Assembly: GCA_003445715.1 (NCBI GenBank)
Contig: DMCS01000007.1
Coordinates: 1 to 17,821 of the forward strand
Reading direction: 5' to 3'
Source: Candidatus Mesolinea sp.
GTDB lineage: Bacteria > Chloroflexota > Anaerolineae > Anaerolineales > Anaerolineaceae
DNA: 17,821 bases
This document shows positions 7,843 to 15,293 of the stretch, piece by piece. Position numbers and translations under genes: made by a program. Each line of letters opens with the position of its first letter. The stretch's first letter is position 1. The notes under the pieces are model-generated. The model had not been told where the DNA came from and made no database searches. It worked only from the letters and a program-made list of their open reading frames with translations.

Positions 7843-10266
7843 ATGTCCGCCGGACCTTTTTTCCACACTGATCCTATCGGTCTCACTTTAGCTGCAGACC
7901 AGCGCTTCGGATTGCTCGACCCATATATTGATGCTGTCTGGCAGCTCAACATAAACCCCAACAAGGCCCTAGCACTCGAGACTAGTTTTGGCCTGCAAGC
8001 TCAAAAGTTCAGCGTGTTTCCTATCTTCCTGATCAACCGCCGTCCAGTTTGGACGATCGGTGACTTTTTCTCCCAGCCGCGCATCGATGAAATCTACTCC
8101 GATTATGCCCGCCTCACCTGCACGCCTGCGGCTGGCTTTCAGGCACGCTTGGAAGTTTGGGCACAGACCAGCACCACTCTGCTCTGCCGGCTAAGCTTAC
8201 ACAACTTAACTGAATCCAAAGCAATGCTTGGAATCCAAGCTGCGGCGGAGCTTTTCCCATTGGAAGGTACCGCTGGGATGGCAACTGCCTCGCTCCAATA
8301 TCAGCCCTACCTTATCGGCATAAGCGAAAGCCTGTGTATCACCTTGGCAGCTTCTGGCAAATCCATCCCGGTATTTAGCCCTTTTTCCGCATTGCAGAGC
8401 GAGGAAGAAGTTGCATCAGGTGAAGAGATAACCTTCACCTGGCGCTGCAGCGCCGCACAAGGCGAAGAAACCAGCATAAAACGCGCCTTCCAGCCCTTCC
8501 CCGAAAATTGGGATGCTGCCACTGCGCACATCAGGCTTTCCCAGCAGGCAGACCTCCTGGAAATCAGCACGCCCTATGCGGATTGGGATGCCGTATTCTT
8601 GACCTGCCAAAACGCTGCGCAGCAAGCCTTAATCCGCACGGAGGCAAACCCAGAGCAATTGAATTTCTGCCCTTACCGCAGCCCAGACTATAGCTATACG
8701 CACCCTATGCCGGCAGCAACACAAAACCTACCGCTCGAACCAAATATTCCCGCCCTTGGATTAGCGCAGCTTTGCCAAGCGCTGCTGGCCATACATGCAC
8801 CTGAAGCGGCTGCTGTCATGCTTGCCCAACTGCCGGCACTGGGCGATCCCCCAATCGTGCCTGGTTTGGGGCGCAAAGTGCTACCTTTCCCGTGTTTAGC
8901 CCAATGTGCTGCCCAGATTTATACCCTAACCGGGAATTTAAATTTCTTAGCGCAAATCTACCCACCACTGCGAGAAACGTGTATGGCTTGGTTCGAGCCT
9001 TCTCAGGATCGCGACCAAGACAGCTTGCCGGAATGGGCTGTGCTCGCGCAAACCGGCTGGGATGATCACCCTACCTTTAATATTTTCAACGCCGAGCGCC
9101 TTGCCACACGCATCGCCACCACCGAGAGCTTAGCTTTGGGGTACACATTGCTGGAAGAAATCAAGGCATTGCAAAAGCTGGCTCGCACTATGGATGACCA
9201 GCCTACCATAGAACAAGCCGATGTGTTGCAATCAAAATTAGCTTCCCGCCTGGAGGCGCTACGCATCCAGTTCCCAGAAACCAGCTGCTGGGATCGCGAC
9301 AGCCACCAGGTGACCAATCCAGCCGTGCTTTTCGAGGGCAGCATTTCTGAGCTGGGGCAGAAACCCATACTCTTGCCACAGGCTGCCCGCATCAATGCGA
9401 AACTATTGATAGGATTGACGGTTCCTAAGCCCACACAGGTCAAAATTGTGGGTCAAGGGCGAGATGGAACGCCAATCGAAGAAACGCTCGTGAGCGCTGC
9501 GTTCTCACGCTTAGAGGAATACCTGTTTTTCACTAGCGAGCGCGTGTACCAACGGATTGATCATCTTAGCATTCCCGGGCTGAGCGACCAAACCTGGCTG
9601 AGGCTGTACGTGGCTGACTTGACCGTCAAGGATATCGGTTGGTATTTAGCTTATCTACCCCAAGAAAAGACGGAAGCTCCAGAGCACCCTGAGGAAGCCG
9701 CGGGCGAGCAAAGCATTGGGCAAGGTGCTCCTTCCCCATCGGAATTCTCCCTCTATACATACGGCTTGCCGAATTACGAACAAAAAACAGAGGAGACCAT
9801 CACAACAGGCCCCGTGAACCCAGCCTGGAACAGCCTGGTGCTGAGGCAATTGCTGGAAGTCGGAGCGAAGGCGGACGCTGCGGAGCTGTTTACAAGCCTG
9901 ATGCGTGGCACGATTCAGTTGCTCAAGCAAGAGCATAGCTTCTACGATGCCTACAACAGCCAAAACGCCCTACCCCTTGGCAATAGCAACGGCGTCATTG
10001 GCTTGCTGCCGCTGCACACTTTTTTGGAGCTGGCTGGAATCCGGCTGTTAGCGCCTGGGCGTGTGCAGCTTACTGGCGAGTTCCCCTTCCTGTGGCGGCT
10101 CAGCTTACGCTACCGCGGTGTAGAAGTGGTGCGCGAAGGCAAGAATACCACCGTTACTCTGCCTGATGGCAGCGTGCATCATCACTTCGGCAGCCAACCG
10201 AGGATGTTTTTCACAGATAATCCAACAAAATCGCTAGACTATTTAGCAGAAGATGGAGATAAATGA
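7843..10266 (+). CDS. Six-hairpin glycosidase-like protein with an inserted beta domain
   Basis: This 807-residue protein was not matched to a named family. Residues 1-240 look like a beta-rich N-terminal domain (alternating strands such as QARLEVWAQTSTTLLCRLSLHN). From about 245 the pattern is amphipathic helices like those of (alpha/alpha)6-barrel glycosidases. D389-R-D391-Q-DSLPEW followed by GWDDHP (405-410) resembles the DxDGLxEW and GxDxSP loops of GH63 and related debranching-type enzymes, where such acidic residues are catalytic. Residues about 510-605 read as strands (PTQVKIVGQG, QTWLRLYVADLTVKDIGWYLAYL), as if a beta domain were inserted in the barrel, followed by a Glu/Pro-rich linker (610-635). 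Helices resume at 655-735, and strands close the protein. There is no signal peptide. Its stop overlaps the start of the GT-C gene by four bases, so the two are likely translationally coupled. Trehalase, glucosidase or debranching activity are all possible. Confidence 0.5.
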   Translation: MSAGPFFHTDPIGLTLAADQRFGLLDPYIDAVWQLNINPNKALALETSFGLQAQKFSVFPIFLINRRPVWTIGDFFSQPRIDEIYSDYARLTCTPAAGFQARLEVWAQTSTTLLCRLSLHNLTESKAMLGIQAAAELFPLEGTAGMATASLQYQPYLIGISESLCITLAASGKSIPVFSPFSALQSEEEVASGEEITFTWRCSAAQGEETSIKRAFQPFPENWDAATAHIRLSQQADLLEISTPYADWDAVFLTCQNAAQQALIRTEANPEQLNFCPYRSPDYSYTHPMPAATQNLPLEPNIPALGLAQLCQALLAIHAPEAAAVMLAQLPALGDPPIVPGLGRKVLPFPCLAQCAAQIYTLTGNLNFLAQIYPPLRETCMAWFEPSQDRDQDSLPEWAVLAQTGWDDHPTFNIFNAERLATRIATTESLALGYTLLEEIKALQKLARTMDDQPTIEQADVLQSKLASRLEALRIQFPETSCWDRDSHQVTNPAVLFEGSISELGQKPILLPQAARINAKLLIGLTVPKPTQVKIVGQGRDGTPIEETLVSAAFSRLEEYLFFTSERVYQRIDHLSIPGLSDQTWLRLYVADLTVKDIGWYLAYLPQEKTEAPEHPEEAAGEQSIGQGAPSPSEFSLYTYGLPNYEQKTEETITTGPVNPAWNSLVLRQLLEVGAKADAAELFTSLMRGTIQLLKQEHSFYDAYNSQNALPLGNSNGVIGLLPLHTFLELAGIRLLAPGRVQLTGEFPFLWRLSLRYRGVEVVREGKNTTVTLPDGSVHHHFGSQPRMFFTDNPTKSLDYLAEDGDK

Positions 10267-11756
10267 AAACCCAAAAAGAAAGACAGACCACCGTCATATG
10301 GATAATCTTGGCAGTTATCATTTTGATTGGCACATTTTTACGCTTTTATAAAATTGGCGAACAGTCTTTCTGGCTCGATGAAGCAGCATCTTATTCGGCG
10401 ATTACAAGCGGATTTCCAGAGTTTGTCAGCACCGGAAATATGGCCATGTTTTACCTGCTGGCTGCGCTCTGGACGCGCCTGGTGCCCGTGGTCACCGAAG
10501 CCAGCTTACGCTCTCTAACCGCTATTTTTTCAATTCTGTCAATCCCTTTGATATTTTTGGCAGGTAAAGCCATCTTTGAAGATGAACGCAAAGGATTGCT
10601 CTGCGGACTTTTGGCAGCCTTCCTGCTGGCAATCAACAGCACAGAGGTGCGCTACGCTCAGGAATTCCGCTCTTACAGCCTCACCACCCTACTTACCCTC
10701 GCCTCTACCTTACTGCTTATGCAACTGGTCAAAGAAAGCGCCAAGAAAACCTGGACCCTGGTGCTCTACACACTCATTACAGTTGCAGCGATATACAGCC
10801 ATATGTATGCCGGCTTGCTGATCGCAGCCCAGGTGGTCAGTCTGCTTTTTCTGATTCCCGCTTTCAAAGCAGATGCACACTTCCTGCGCCGGTTGCTGCT
10901 TAGTTATTTTTGTGTAATTCTCTTGTTGATTCCTTTAGCATTACTGATTCTAACAACTGGTAGTAGCCCGTTGGGCTGGCTCGGACAGCCTAAGCTCAGT
11001 GACATCCCCAAGCTGTTCCTGTTCCTCACTGGAAGCACACGTCCGGGTTATCTCATAATCCATCTGGCTTTCACCCTGCTCGGTGCGCTCGGGGGAATTG
11101 GCATCTTCAGTAAGTCCATCAGCCAGCAGCGCTGGCGCTTCATTTTGCTCCTGATTAACATCGTTTTGCCCATAGGGCTAAGCTTTATCGTCTCACTAGT
11201 CCTCCAGCCTATCTTCATCGACCGTTATCTGCTGATGACCGGCCCTTATCTAACCCTGCTCGTGGCTGCGGGCATCGTGACCGCCGCCGAGCTCCTTCAT
11301 AAAGCCTTTCCCAAAGCTTTGCCGCTCCCACTGGTGGCTACCGTTTTTGCGGTGTTGTTCGGGGTCCTGGCCTATAGTGGACTATCAAATTATTATGAAA
11401 ATTTTAGTAAGGAAGATTGGCGCTCAGCGGCTAACATCCTCGCAACGCACTGCAAACAGAGCCTGCGCATTTATTATCCGGATTGGCTTGCCCCTTCGGT
11501 GAAGTTTTACGAACCAAGTTTGAACCCCATTGCGCCTGCTGAGCTAAGTGCCTATCTGCAAGAGCTTAAGGTGGATGGCAATGACACCTTACCACAGGCT
11601 GAAAACTACGAACGAGCGTGCCTGGTTTTCAGCCATCTTCAAGTGGGCGAGCGCAACCAAAACGCCGAGCTGCTCCGTCAAGCTATCCAAAAGCAATTCC
11701 CTAACGCCCTTATCACGGAGCTCAACAGCGTGACAGTCGAAATCTATTCGCGCTAA
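10263..11756 (+). CDS. GT-C membrane glycosyltransferase (PMT_2/ArnT-like)
   Basis: This 497-residue polytopic membrane protein belongs to the GT-C fold and should transfer a sugar from a polyprenyl-phosphate donor to a protein, lipid or glycan outside the membrane. The first helix (about 10-27) leads into an extracytoplasmic loop with FYKIGEQSFWLDE, where D39-E40 is the acidic pair conserved in this fold. YAQEFRSYSL (131-140) matches the second loop motif YSQExRxY. Hydrophobic helices continue to about 373, and SHMYAG near 180 is also typical. Residues about 380-497 form a soluble C-terminal domain beginning ENFSKEDWRSAANIL. The ATG lies inside the preceding gene's stop (ATGA overlap), so expression should be linked to the glycosidase-like protein. 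Donor and acceptor cannot be deduced. It ends nine bases from the convergent glmS. Confidence 0.8.
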   Translation: MKTQKERQTTVIWIILAVIILIGTFLRFYKIGEQSFWLDEAASYSAITSGFPEFVSTGNMAMFYLLAALWTRLVPVVTEASLRSLTAIFSILSIPLIFLAGKAIFEDERKGLLCGLLAAFLLAINSTEVRYAQEFRSYSLTTLLTLASTLLLMQLVKESAKKTWTLVLYTLITVAAIYSHMYAGLLIAAQVVSLLFLIPAFKADAHFLRRLLLSYFCVILLLIPLALLILTTGSSPLGWLGQPKLSDIPKLFLFLTGSTRPGYLIIHLAFTLLGALGGIGIFSKSISQQRWRFILLLINIVLPIGLSFIVSLVLQPIFIDRYLLMTGPYLTLLVAAGIVTAAELLHKAFPKALPLPLVATVFAVLFGVLAYSGLSNYYENFSKEDWRSAANILATHCKQSLRIYYPDWLAPSVKFYEPSLNPIAPAELSAYLQELKVDGNDTLPQAENYERACLVFSHLQVGERNQNAELLRQAIQKQFPNALITELNSVTVEIYSR

Positions 11757-11765
11757 TCCCTTACC

Positions 11766-13553
11766 TTAGTCTACCGTCAGTGTTTTGCTCAGGTTGCGCG
11801 GGAAGTCAGGGTCGTAACCGCGCCCGATAGACATATGGTAAGCCAGCAGCTGCAATGGCAGCACGGTCAGCAGCGCAGCTACGGGAGCCTCTGCAGCCGG
11901 GATAGGAATCAGGTCAGTGGCATTGACGCGCAGGCGGCTGTCTTCTGCACCGATGGCAATCGCGCGCCCGCCGCGGCAGGTTACCTCGTTGATGCCACTC
12001 ACGATGAGCGGCACATCCTCCGGACCCACCGCAAATATCACCGGGAAGCCCTCGGTCACGGCTGAAAGCGGGCCGTGTTTGAACTCAGTGGAAAGCATGC
12101 CCTCGCAATGGGCATAGGTGATCTCCTTGAGCTTCAACGCCCCTTCGAGTGCCATTGGGAGTGTGGTGCCATAACCTAAGCAATATAAGTCATTCCAAAC
12201 GTTGATCTCCTCAGCCAAAGCCCGAACTTGCGGTTCACACATGGCAAGGGTTTCTTCCATCAGGTCCGGCAAAGTTTCCAGCATTTTCCCGTCTCTTCCG
12301 CTCAAGAGGTTAGCCAGGTAAAGGAAGGTGACCACCTGATTGGTAAAAGTCTTGGTCGCTGGCACGCTGATCTCATAGCCGCAGGTCAGTGGCAGCCAGG
12401 CAGAGGTTTGCTTGGTCAGCGTCGAGCCAATCACATTAGCCATGCCGAAGCAGGTCATCCCAGCAGCTTGGGCACTTTCGAGCGCGTTAAGTACATCTTT
12501 CGTCTCGCCGGATTGGCTGACGAAAATGCCTACATCTCGTGCATCAACCGCAGAAGCATACTGCGCAATGAACTGTGGCGCTAAGACGGGGATCACGGCG
12601 CGTTTCGCCAGCCGGCCAAAGTAGACCGAGCCAGCTAAGCAGGCATGGTAGCTCGTGCCGCAGCCGATGAAGTAAACATTGCGCGCAGCTTGAATCGCCT
12701 CCAGGATGCGGGGCATATCAGGGTGATGCTCGAGCAAGTGCAGCAGCTCGCGCGCCACCTGGGGCTGCTCGTGGATTTCCTTGAGCATAAAGTGGGCATA
12801 GCCGCCTTTTTGCACCGCGGACATTTCCTCAGTGATCAGCTCGGGCTCGCACTCGATTCGGCTGCCGTCACTCACCGCGTGCAGTTCGATGCCATCCCAG
12901 CTCAGGGTGACCACATCCCCATCATTGAGGCGCACAATCTTGCGCGTCAGCGGCAGGATCGAGGGCAAATCCGAGGAGACGCAGGTAAAGCTATCGCCAA
13001 TTCCCACCACTAAGCCGGAACCCTTCTTGATGGCGTAGAGCTTGTCGTCATAAATGCTGCCAATCACAAAGGCGTAATCGCCCTGCAGGTCCTGATAAGC
13101 CAAGCGGATGGCGGTGACCATATCCTTGCCTTGGTTCACGTAGCGCTCAACGGCGTGCACGCAAGACTCGCCGTCATTCTGAGAGCGCACGGTCATACCC
13201 TCGGCCATGAAGACTTCGCGCAACTCCACATTATTGACCACGTTGCCATTGTGCGCCCCCACCATATCGCCATCGGAATCTAAGTGCGGCTGGGCATTTT
13301 CCTTGGAGGGCGCGCCAAAAGTGGCCCAGCGCAGCTGCGCGATGCCACGAGAACCGCGCATCTCTGCAAAGTTGTAGCGCTCTGCCACCTCATCCACACG
13401 GCCCTTATCTTTGCGCAGGTCAATCTGGCTGCCGCTAAGTGTAGCGGCCCCCACCGAATCATAGCCCCGGTAGGTAAGGCGCTTGGCAGCCTCGATAAGG
13501 ATGGGCCCTAAGGGCTGCTCGTCTTTAGTCACAATTCCGAAAATTCCACACAT
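11766..13553 (-). CDS. glmS: Glutamine-fructose-6-phosphate aminotransferase (isomerizing)
   Basis: GlmS converts fructose-6-phosphate and glutamine to glucosamine-6-phosphate, the first step to UDP-GlcNAc. At 595 residues it is slightly shorter than the E. coli enzyme (609). The N-terminal glutaminase starts MCGIFGIV with nucleophile Cys2, followed by RWATFG (75-80), HNGN (101-104) and NDGE (126-129). Two SIS domains follow: CGTSYHA (298-304), SQSGETKD (346-353) and ATKTFTNQ (399-406), then LGYGTT (459-464), LKLKEI (473-478) and EFKHGPL (490-496). The end PRNLSKTLTVD carries the ring-opening Lys590. The usual His of RWATHG is Phe79 here. A GAGG ribosome binding site and a TATAAT box precede it. 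No glmS ribozyme fits in the 105-base upstream gap. It is divergent from the methyltransferase gene. Confidence 0.96.
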   Translation of the reverse strand: MCGIFGIVTKDEQPLGPILIEAAKRLTYRGYDSVGAATLSGSQIDLRKDKGRVDEVAERYNFAEMRGSRGIAQLRWATFGAPSKENAQPHLDSDGDMVGAHNGNVVNNVELREVFMAEGMTVRSQNDGESCVHAVERYVNQGKDMVTAIRLAYQDLQGDYAFVIGSIYDDKLYAIKKGSGLVVGIGDSFTCVSSDLPSILPLTRKIVRLNDGDVVTLSWDGIELHAVSDGSRIECEPELITEEMSAVQKGGYAHFMLKEIHEQPQVARELLHLLEHHPDMPRILEAIQAARNVYFIGCGTSYHACLAGSVYFGRLAKRAVIPVLAPQFIAQYASAVDARDVGIFVSQSGETKDVLNALESAQAAGMTCFGMANVIGSTLTKQTSAWLPLTCGYEISVPATKTFTNQVVTFLYLANLLSGRDGKMLETLPDLMEETLAMCEPQVRALAEEINVWNDLYCLGYGTTLPMALEGALKLKEITYAHCEGMLSTEFKHGPLSAVTEGFPVIFAVGPEDVPLIVSGINEVTCRGGRAIAIGAEDSRLRVNATDLIPIPAAEAPVAALLTVLPLQLLAYHMSIGRGYDPDFPRNLSKTLTVD

Positions 13554-13558
13554 AAATT

Positions 13559-13602
13559 CCTCAAGTAATTTGTTCTGGTCTAGATTAACGTCAGGTATTA
13601 TA
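13559..13602 (-). promoter_or_regulatory. glmS promoter -10 and ribosome binding site
   Basis: On the minus strand TATAAT occupies 13597-13602, and GAGGA ends five bases or fewer before the ATG at 13553. No convincing -35 was found at the proper spacing. The untranslated leader would be about 35-40 bases, too short for a riboswitch or ribozyme. Confidence 0.5.
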
Positions 13603-13629
13603 GCGGATTAATTGGCGGAAAGACCGCTC

Positions 13630-13660
13630 TTGTACGCCGCTCAAGTGGATAAGGTACAAT
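13630..13660 (+). promoter_or_regulatory. Possible promoter overlapping the annotated methyltransferase start
   Basis: TTGTAC (13630-13635) and TACAAT (13655-13660) form a promoter-like pair with a long 19-base spacer. The -10 overlaps the first ATG (13659). If the promoter is real, transcription begins near 13667 and translation must start further in, at the ATG at 13704. Confidence 0.3.
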
Positions 13661-14366
13661 GGAGCCTCGTAGAATAATAAACGATGTGGAAAGCCGATAC
13701 AACATGAAACCACCCCAAGAGCAAATTCGCTTGCAGCTACTGCCACTCGAGCGTTATGTTGGCGTGGATGAAAAAGACCCGATCAAGTTTTACCGCCTGC
13801 CTGTCATCGGGCGCATGTACCAGCGGCGCATTGAGCTGTGCTTAGAGCAGCTCACGGGTGGACAATCCGTGCTCGAAGTCGGATTCGGCTCGGGCGTCAG
13901 TTTCCTCAACCTCAGCCAGCTCTACCAAGAAATCCACGGCCTGGACCTGACCGCGAATGTGCGCCAAGTGAGCGAGATGTTTGCCAGCCTCGGCATCCAA
14001 ACCGACCTGCGTAATGGCAGCGTCCTGCAAATCCCATATCCTGACCAGAGTTTCGATGCTGTGCTGCTCATCAGCATCCTCGAGCATCTGCAGCCTCAGG
14101 AGCAGATCATAGCCTTCCGGGAGATTTGGCGGGTGCTTAAGCCCGGCGGGCAGGTGGTTTACGGCGTGCCGGTGGAACGGCCCTTCATGGTGTTCATGTT
14201 CCGCCTGCTGGGCACCAATATCCGCGAACATCACTTCTCCACTGAGGCAGATGTCCGCTGCGCTGCAACGCAAGTCTTTGGTGCAGGGAAAATCACCTCT
14301 ATGCGCGGTCCGCTTGGGCTTTTTGGGAATGTTTACGAGGTGGGAGAATATAGAAAGAGGAGTTAA
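13659..14366 (+). CDS. Class I SAM-dependent methyltransferase
   Basis: This 235-residue protein has the Rossmann methyltransferase fold of the Methyltransf_11 type. Motif I is VLEVGFGSG (71-79), the acidic residue after strand 2 is D96 in GLDL, motif IV is FDAVLLISILEHL (132-144), and motif VI is LKPGG (160-164). The substrate is unknown; family members act on quinones, lipids, sugars and small molecules. No strong ribosome binding site precedes the ATG at 13659, and a TACAAT box overlaps it. The internal ATG at 13704 (residue 16), with GGAAAG ten bases upstream, is an alternative start that keeps all motifs. It is divergent from glmS. The last codons, from SMRGPLGLFG onward, recur in decayed form near 17030, which shows that a paralogue once lay downstream. 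Confidence 0.85.
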   Translation: MEPRRIINDVESRYNMKPPQEQIRLQLLPLERYVGVDEKDPIKFYRLPVIGRMYQRRIELCLEQLTGGQSVLEVGFGSGVSFLNLSQLYQEIHGLDLTANVRQVSEMFASLGIQTDLRNGSVLQIPYPDQSFDAVLLISILEHLQPQEQIIAFREIWRVLKPGGQVVYGVPVERPFMVFMFRLLGTNIREHHFSTEADVRCAATQVFGAGKITSMRGPLGLFGNVYEVGEYRKRS

Positions 14367-14700
14367 ATCAGGAACGAACTTTTAAAGAAGATGGATTATG
14401 CAATCCTATACAGTTAACTTAGGTGGGTAATTCTCATTGTTATTTAGGAATTTTAAAATTTACACTGTTAATAATTTTTTCGATTTGCTAATCTCTTTCA
14501 TCTATTTAAATGATTTGCAGGCTAGAAATTCAGTAAATACTCTTTGCAATCCCTCGTTCTTCTGATACATCAAGCATCCTAGGAAATTCGCATATATATT
14601 AGGTAACGCTTTGAAACTTTAATATTAAGCCCTGCGGCTAATGTGTATTTAGTTGGTCAGCCACAATCTGTCTCCATATTGATTTAACAATTAACTAGGA

Positions 14701-14749
14701 TGGATTAAACTTTTTATTCATCTGTTTATATATATTATTTGTTAATCCA
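14701..14749. repeat. Inverted repeat TGGATTAA / TTAATCCA
   Basis: The arms are 14701-14708 and 14742-14749, exact over eight bases and separated by 33 AT-rich bases. It could be a binding site or the worn end of an insertion, but no associated gene or target duplication is visible. Confidence 0.3.
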
Positions 14750-14777
14750 TTATTTAAAGAAAACTATTACATAATTA

Positions 14778-14895
14778 TTGACTTAGTTGATAGTATTAGT
14801 ATACCCGGATTCTACGTCGCCGATTCAGTGAAGGAAAAGCACTTTTAGAAAACAGCCCCTTTTTACCTCAAAAAAGGGCTGTCTTGGGCAATTTT
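14778..14895 (+). ncRNA. Candidate small RNA between a promoter and a stem-loop
   Basis: TTGACT (14778-14783), a 16-base spacer and TATACC (14800-14805) make a plausible promoter. About 45 bases later an inverted repeat (14852-14882) forms a stem from ACAGCCC and GGGCTGT, extended by T and A tracts. ATTTTT follows at about 14891-14896. Together they would give a transcript of roughly 80 bases starting near 14812. No open frame of note lies inside. This is inferred from signal arrangement only. Confidence 0.3.
14852..14882. terminator. Stem-loop, probable intrinsic terminator
   Basis: ACAGCCC at the left pairs with GGGCTGT at the right, and the inner T-rich and A-rich tracts extend the stem past one bulged C. 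On the + strand a short T run follows some bases later. On the minus strand the stem is followed directly by TTTTCTAAAAG. It could stop transcripts from either side. Confidence 0.5.
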
Positions 14896-15189
14896 TCATC
14901 CGTTTTGAACCAAAATCGACACTTTTTGACCTATTTTGAAGATGTTCAAACAAGTATTTTCAGGTTCGAACTTTCACCCGATTAGAGACATGTATGAAAA
15001 ATGCATGGCTTAATCATCGGTCTCCATAATCCCAATCTGTTTTTCTAATTAACCAATAGAGTGAAAAGACATGAGAATATTGCAACACCCCTTGCTGAAA
15101 GTGTTAGGTTATCCGTTTTCAGTGAATCTCCGCTAATAATTTGTTAACTTTATATGTTTATGTGAACAGAAAGAAGAAACAGCCAAAAG

Positions 15190-15210
15190 TTTCACCCGGG
15201 TTGGGTGAAA
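15190..15210. promoter_or_regulatory. Operator-like palindrome upstream of the protease gene
   Basis: TTTCACCC (15190-15197) and GGGTGAAA (15203-15210) are perfect 8-base inverted arms around a 5-base centre. The site ends about 17 bases before the proposed -35 of the protease promoter, a position suited to an activator or repressor. It differs from the CIRCE element bound by HrcA. A single further TTTCACCC occurs at 14972. Confidence 0.5.
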
Positions 15211-15227
15211 ATGGTGTAAAATTGTTG

Positions 15228-15256
15228 TTGATGTGGAATTTCGATATATATATATA
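15228..15256 (+). promoter_or_regulatory. Promoter of the protease gene with its -10 in an AT repeat
   Basis: TTGATG (15228-15233) and TATATA (15251-15256) are separated by 17 bases. The -10 can be placed in several registers because it is part of the AT run. TTGTTG at 15222 is an alternative -35 element. The transcript would begin near 15263, about 30 bases before the ATG. Confidence 0.45.
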
Positions 15257-15265
15257 TATATATAT
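15244..15265. repeat. Dinucleotide microsatellite, 11 AT units
   Basis: Eleven uninterrupted AT units form a simple sequence repeat in the core promoter of the protease gene. Such tracts are prone to slipped-strand change in unit number. In this position a change would alter the distance from -10 to the ribosome binding site or the -35/-10 spacing. Confidence 0.9.
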
Positions 15266-15280
15266 TGAGCAGTTATAACA

Positions 15281-15286
15281 GAGGAG
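15281..15286 (+). promoter_or_regulatory. Ribosome binding site of the protease gene
   Basis: GAGGAG lies seven bases before the ATG at 15294 and supports that start, from which a complete lipoprotein signal peptide is read. Confidence 0.75.
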
Positions 15287-15293
15287 ACAAGTC

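Larger units (their letters stand above)
14367..15293. other. AT-rich gap of 927 bases without a convincing gene
   Basis: This stretch is much richer in A and T than the genes around it, and stop codons are frequent in all frames. It holds small dyads (for example 14624-14642 and 14701-14749), a promoter-like pair at 14778-14805, a stem-loop at 14852-14882, and the htrA control region from about 15190. TTTCACCC at 14972-14979 is a distant extra copy of the half-site found at 15190. No tRNA, CRISPR or transposase was seen. Confidence 0.7.

Noticed and set aside
13554..13658. Possible glmS ribozyme or riboswitch upstream of glmS
   Set aside because: The -10 box lies so close to the start that the leader is only about 35-40 bases, too short for the ribozyme, and no core sequence is recognisable.
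14701..14749. Inverted repeat as the ends of an insertion sequence
   Set aside because: Only 33 bases separate the arms, there is no transposase and no flanking target duplication, and short dyads are expected in very AT-rich DNA.
14943..14985. GGTTCGAA in the AT-rich gap resembling a tRNA T-arm
   Set aside because: The bases around it do not form a 5-bp T stem, and there is no acceptor stem, anticodon arm or CCA at the right spacing.
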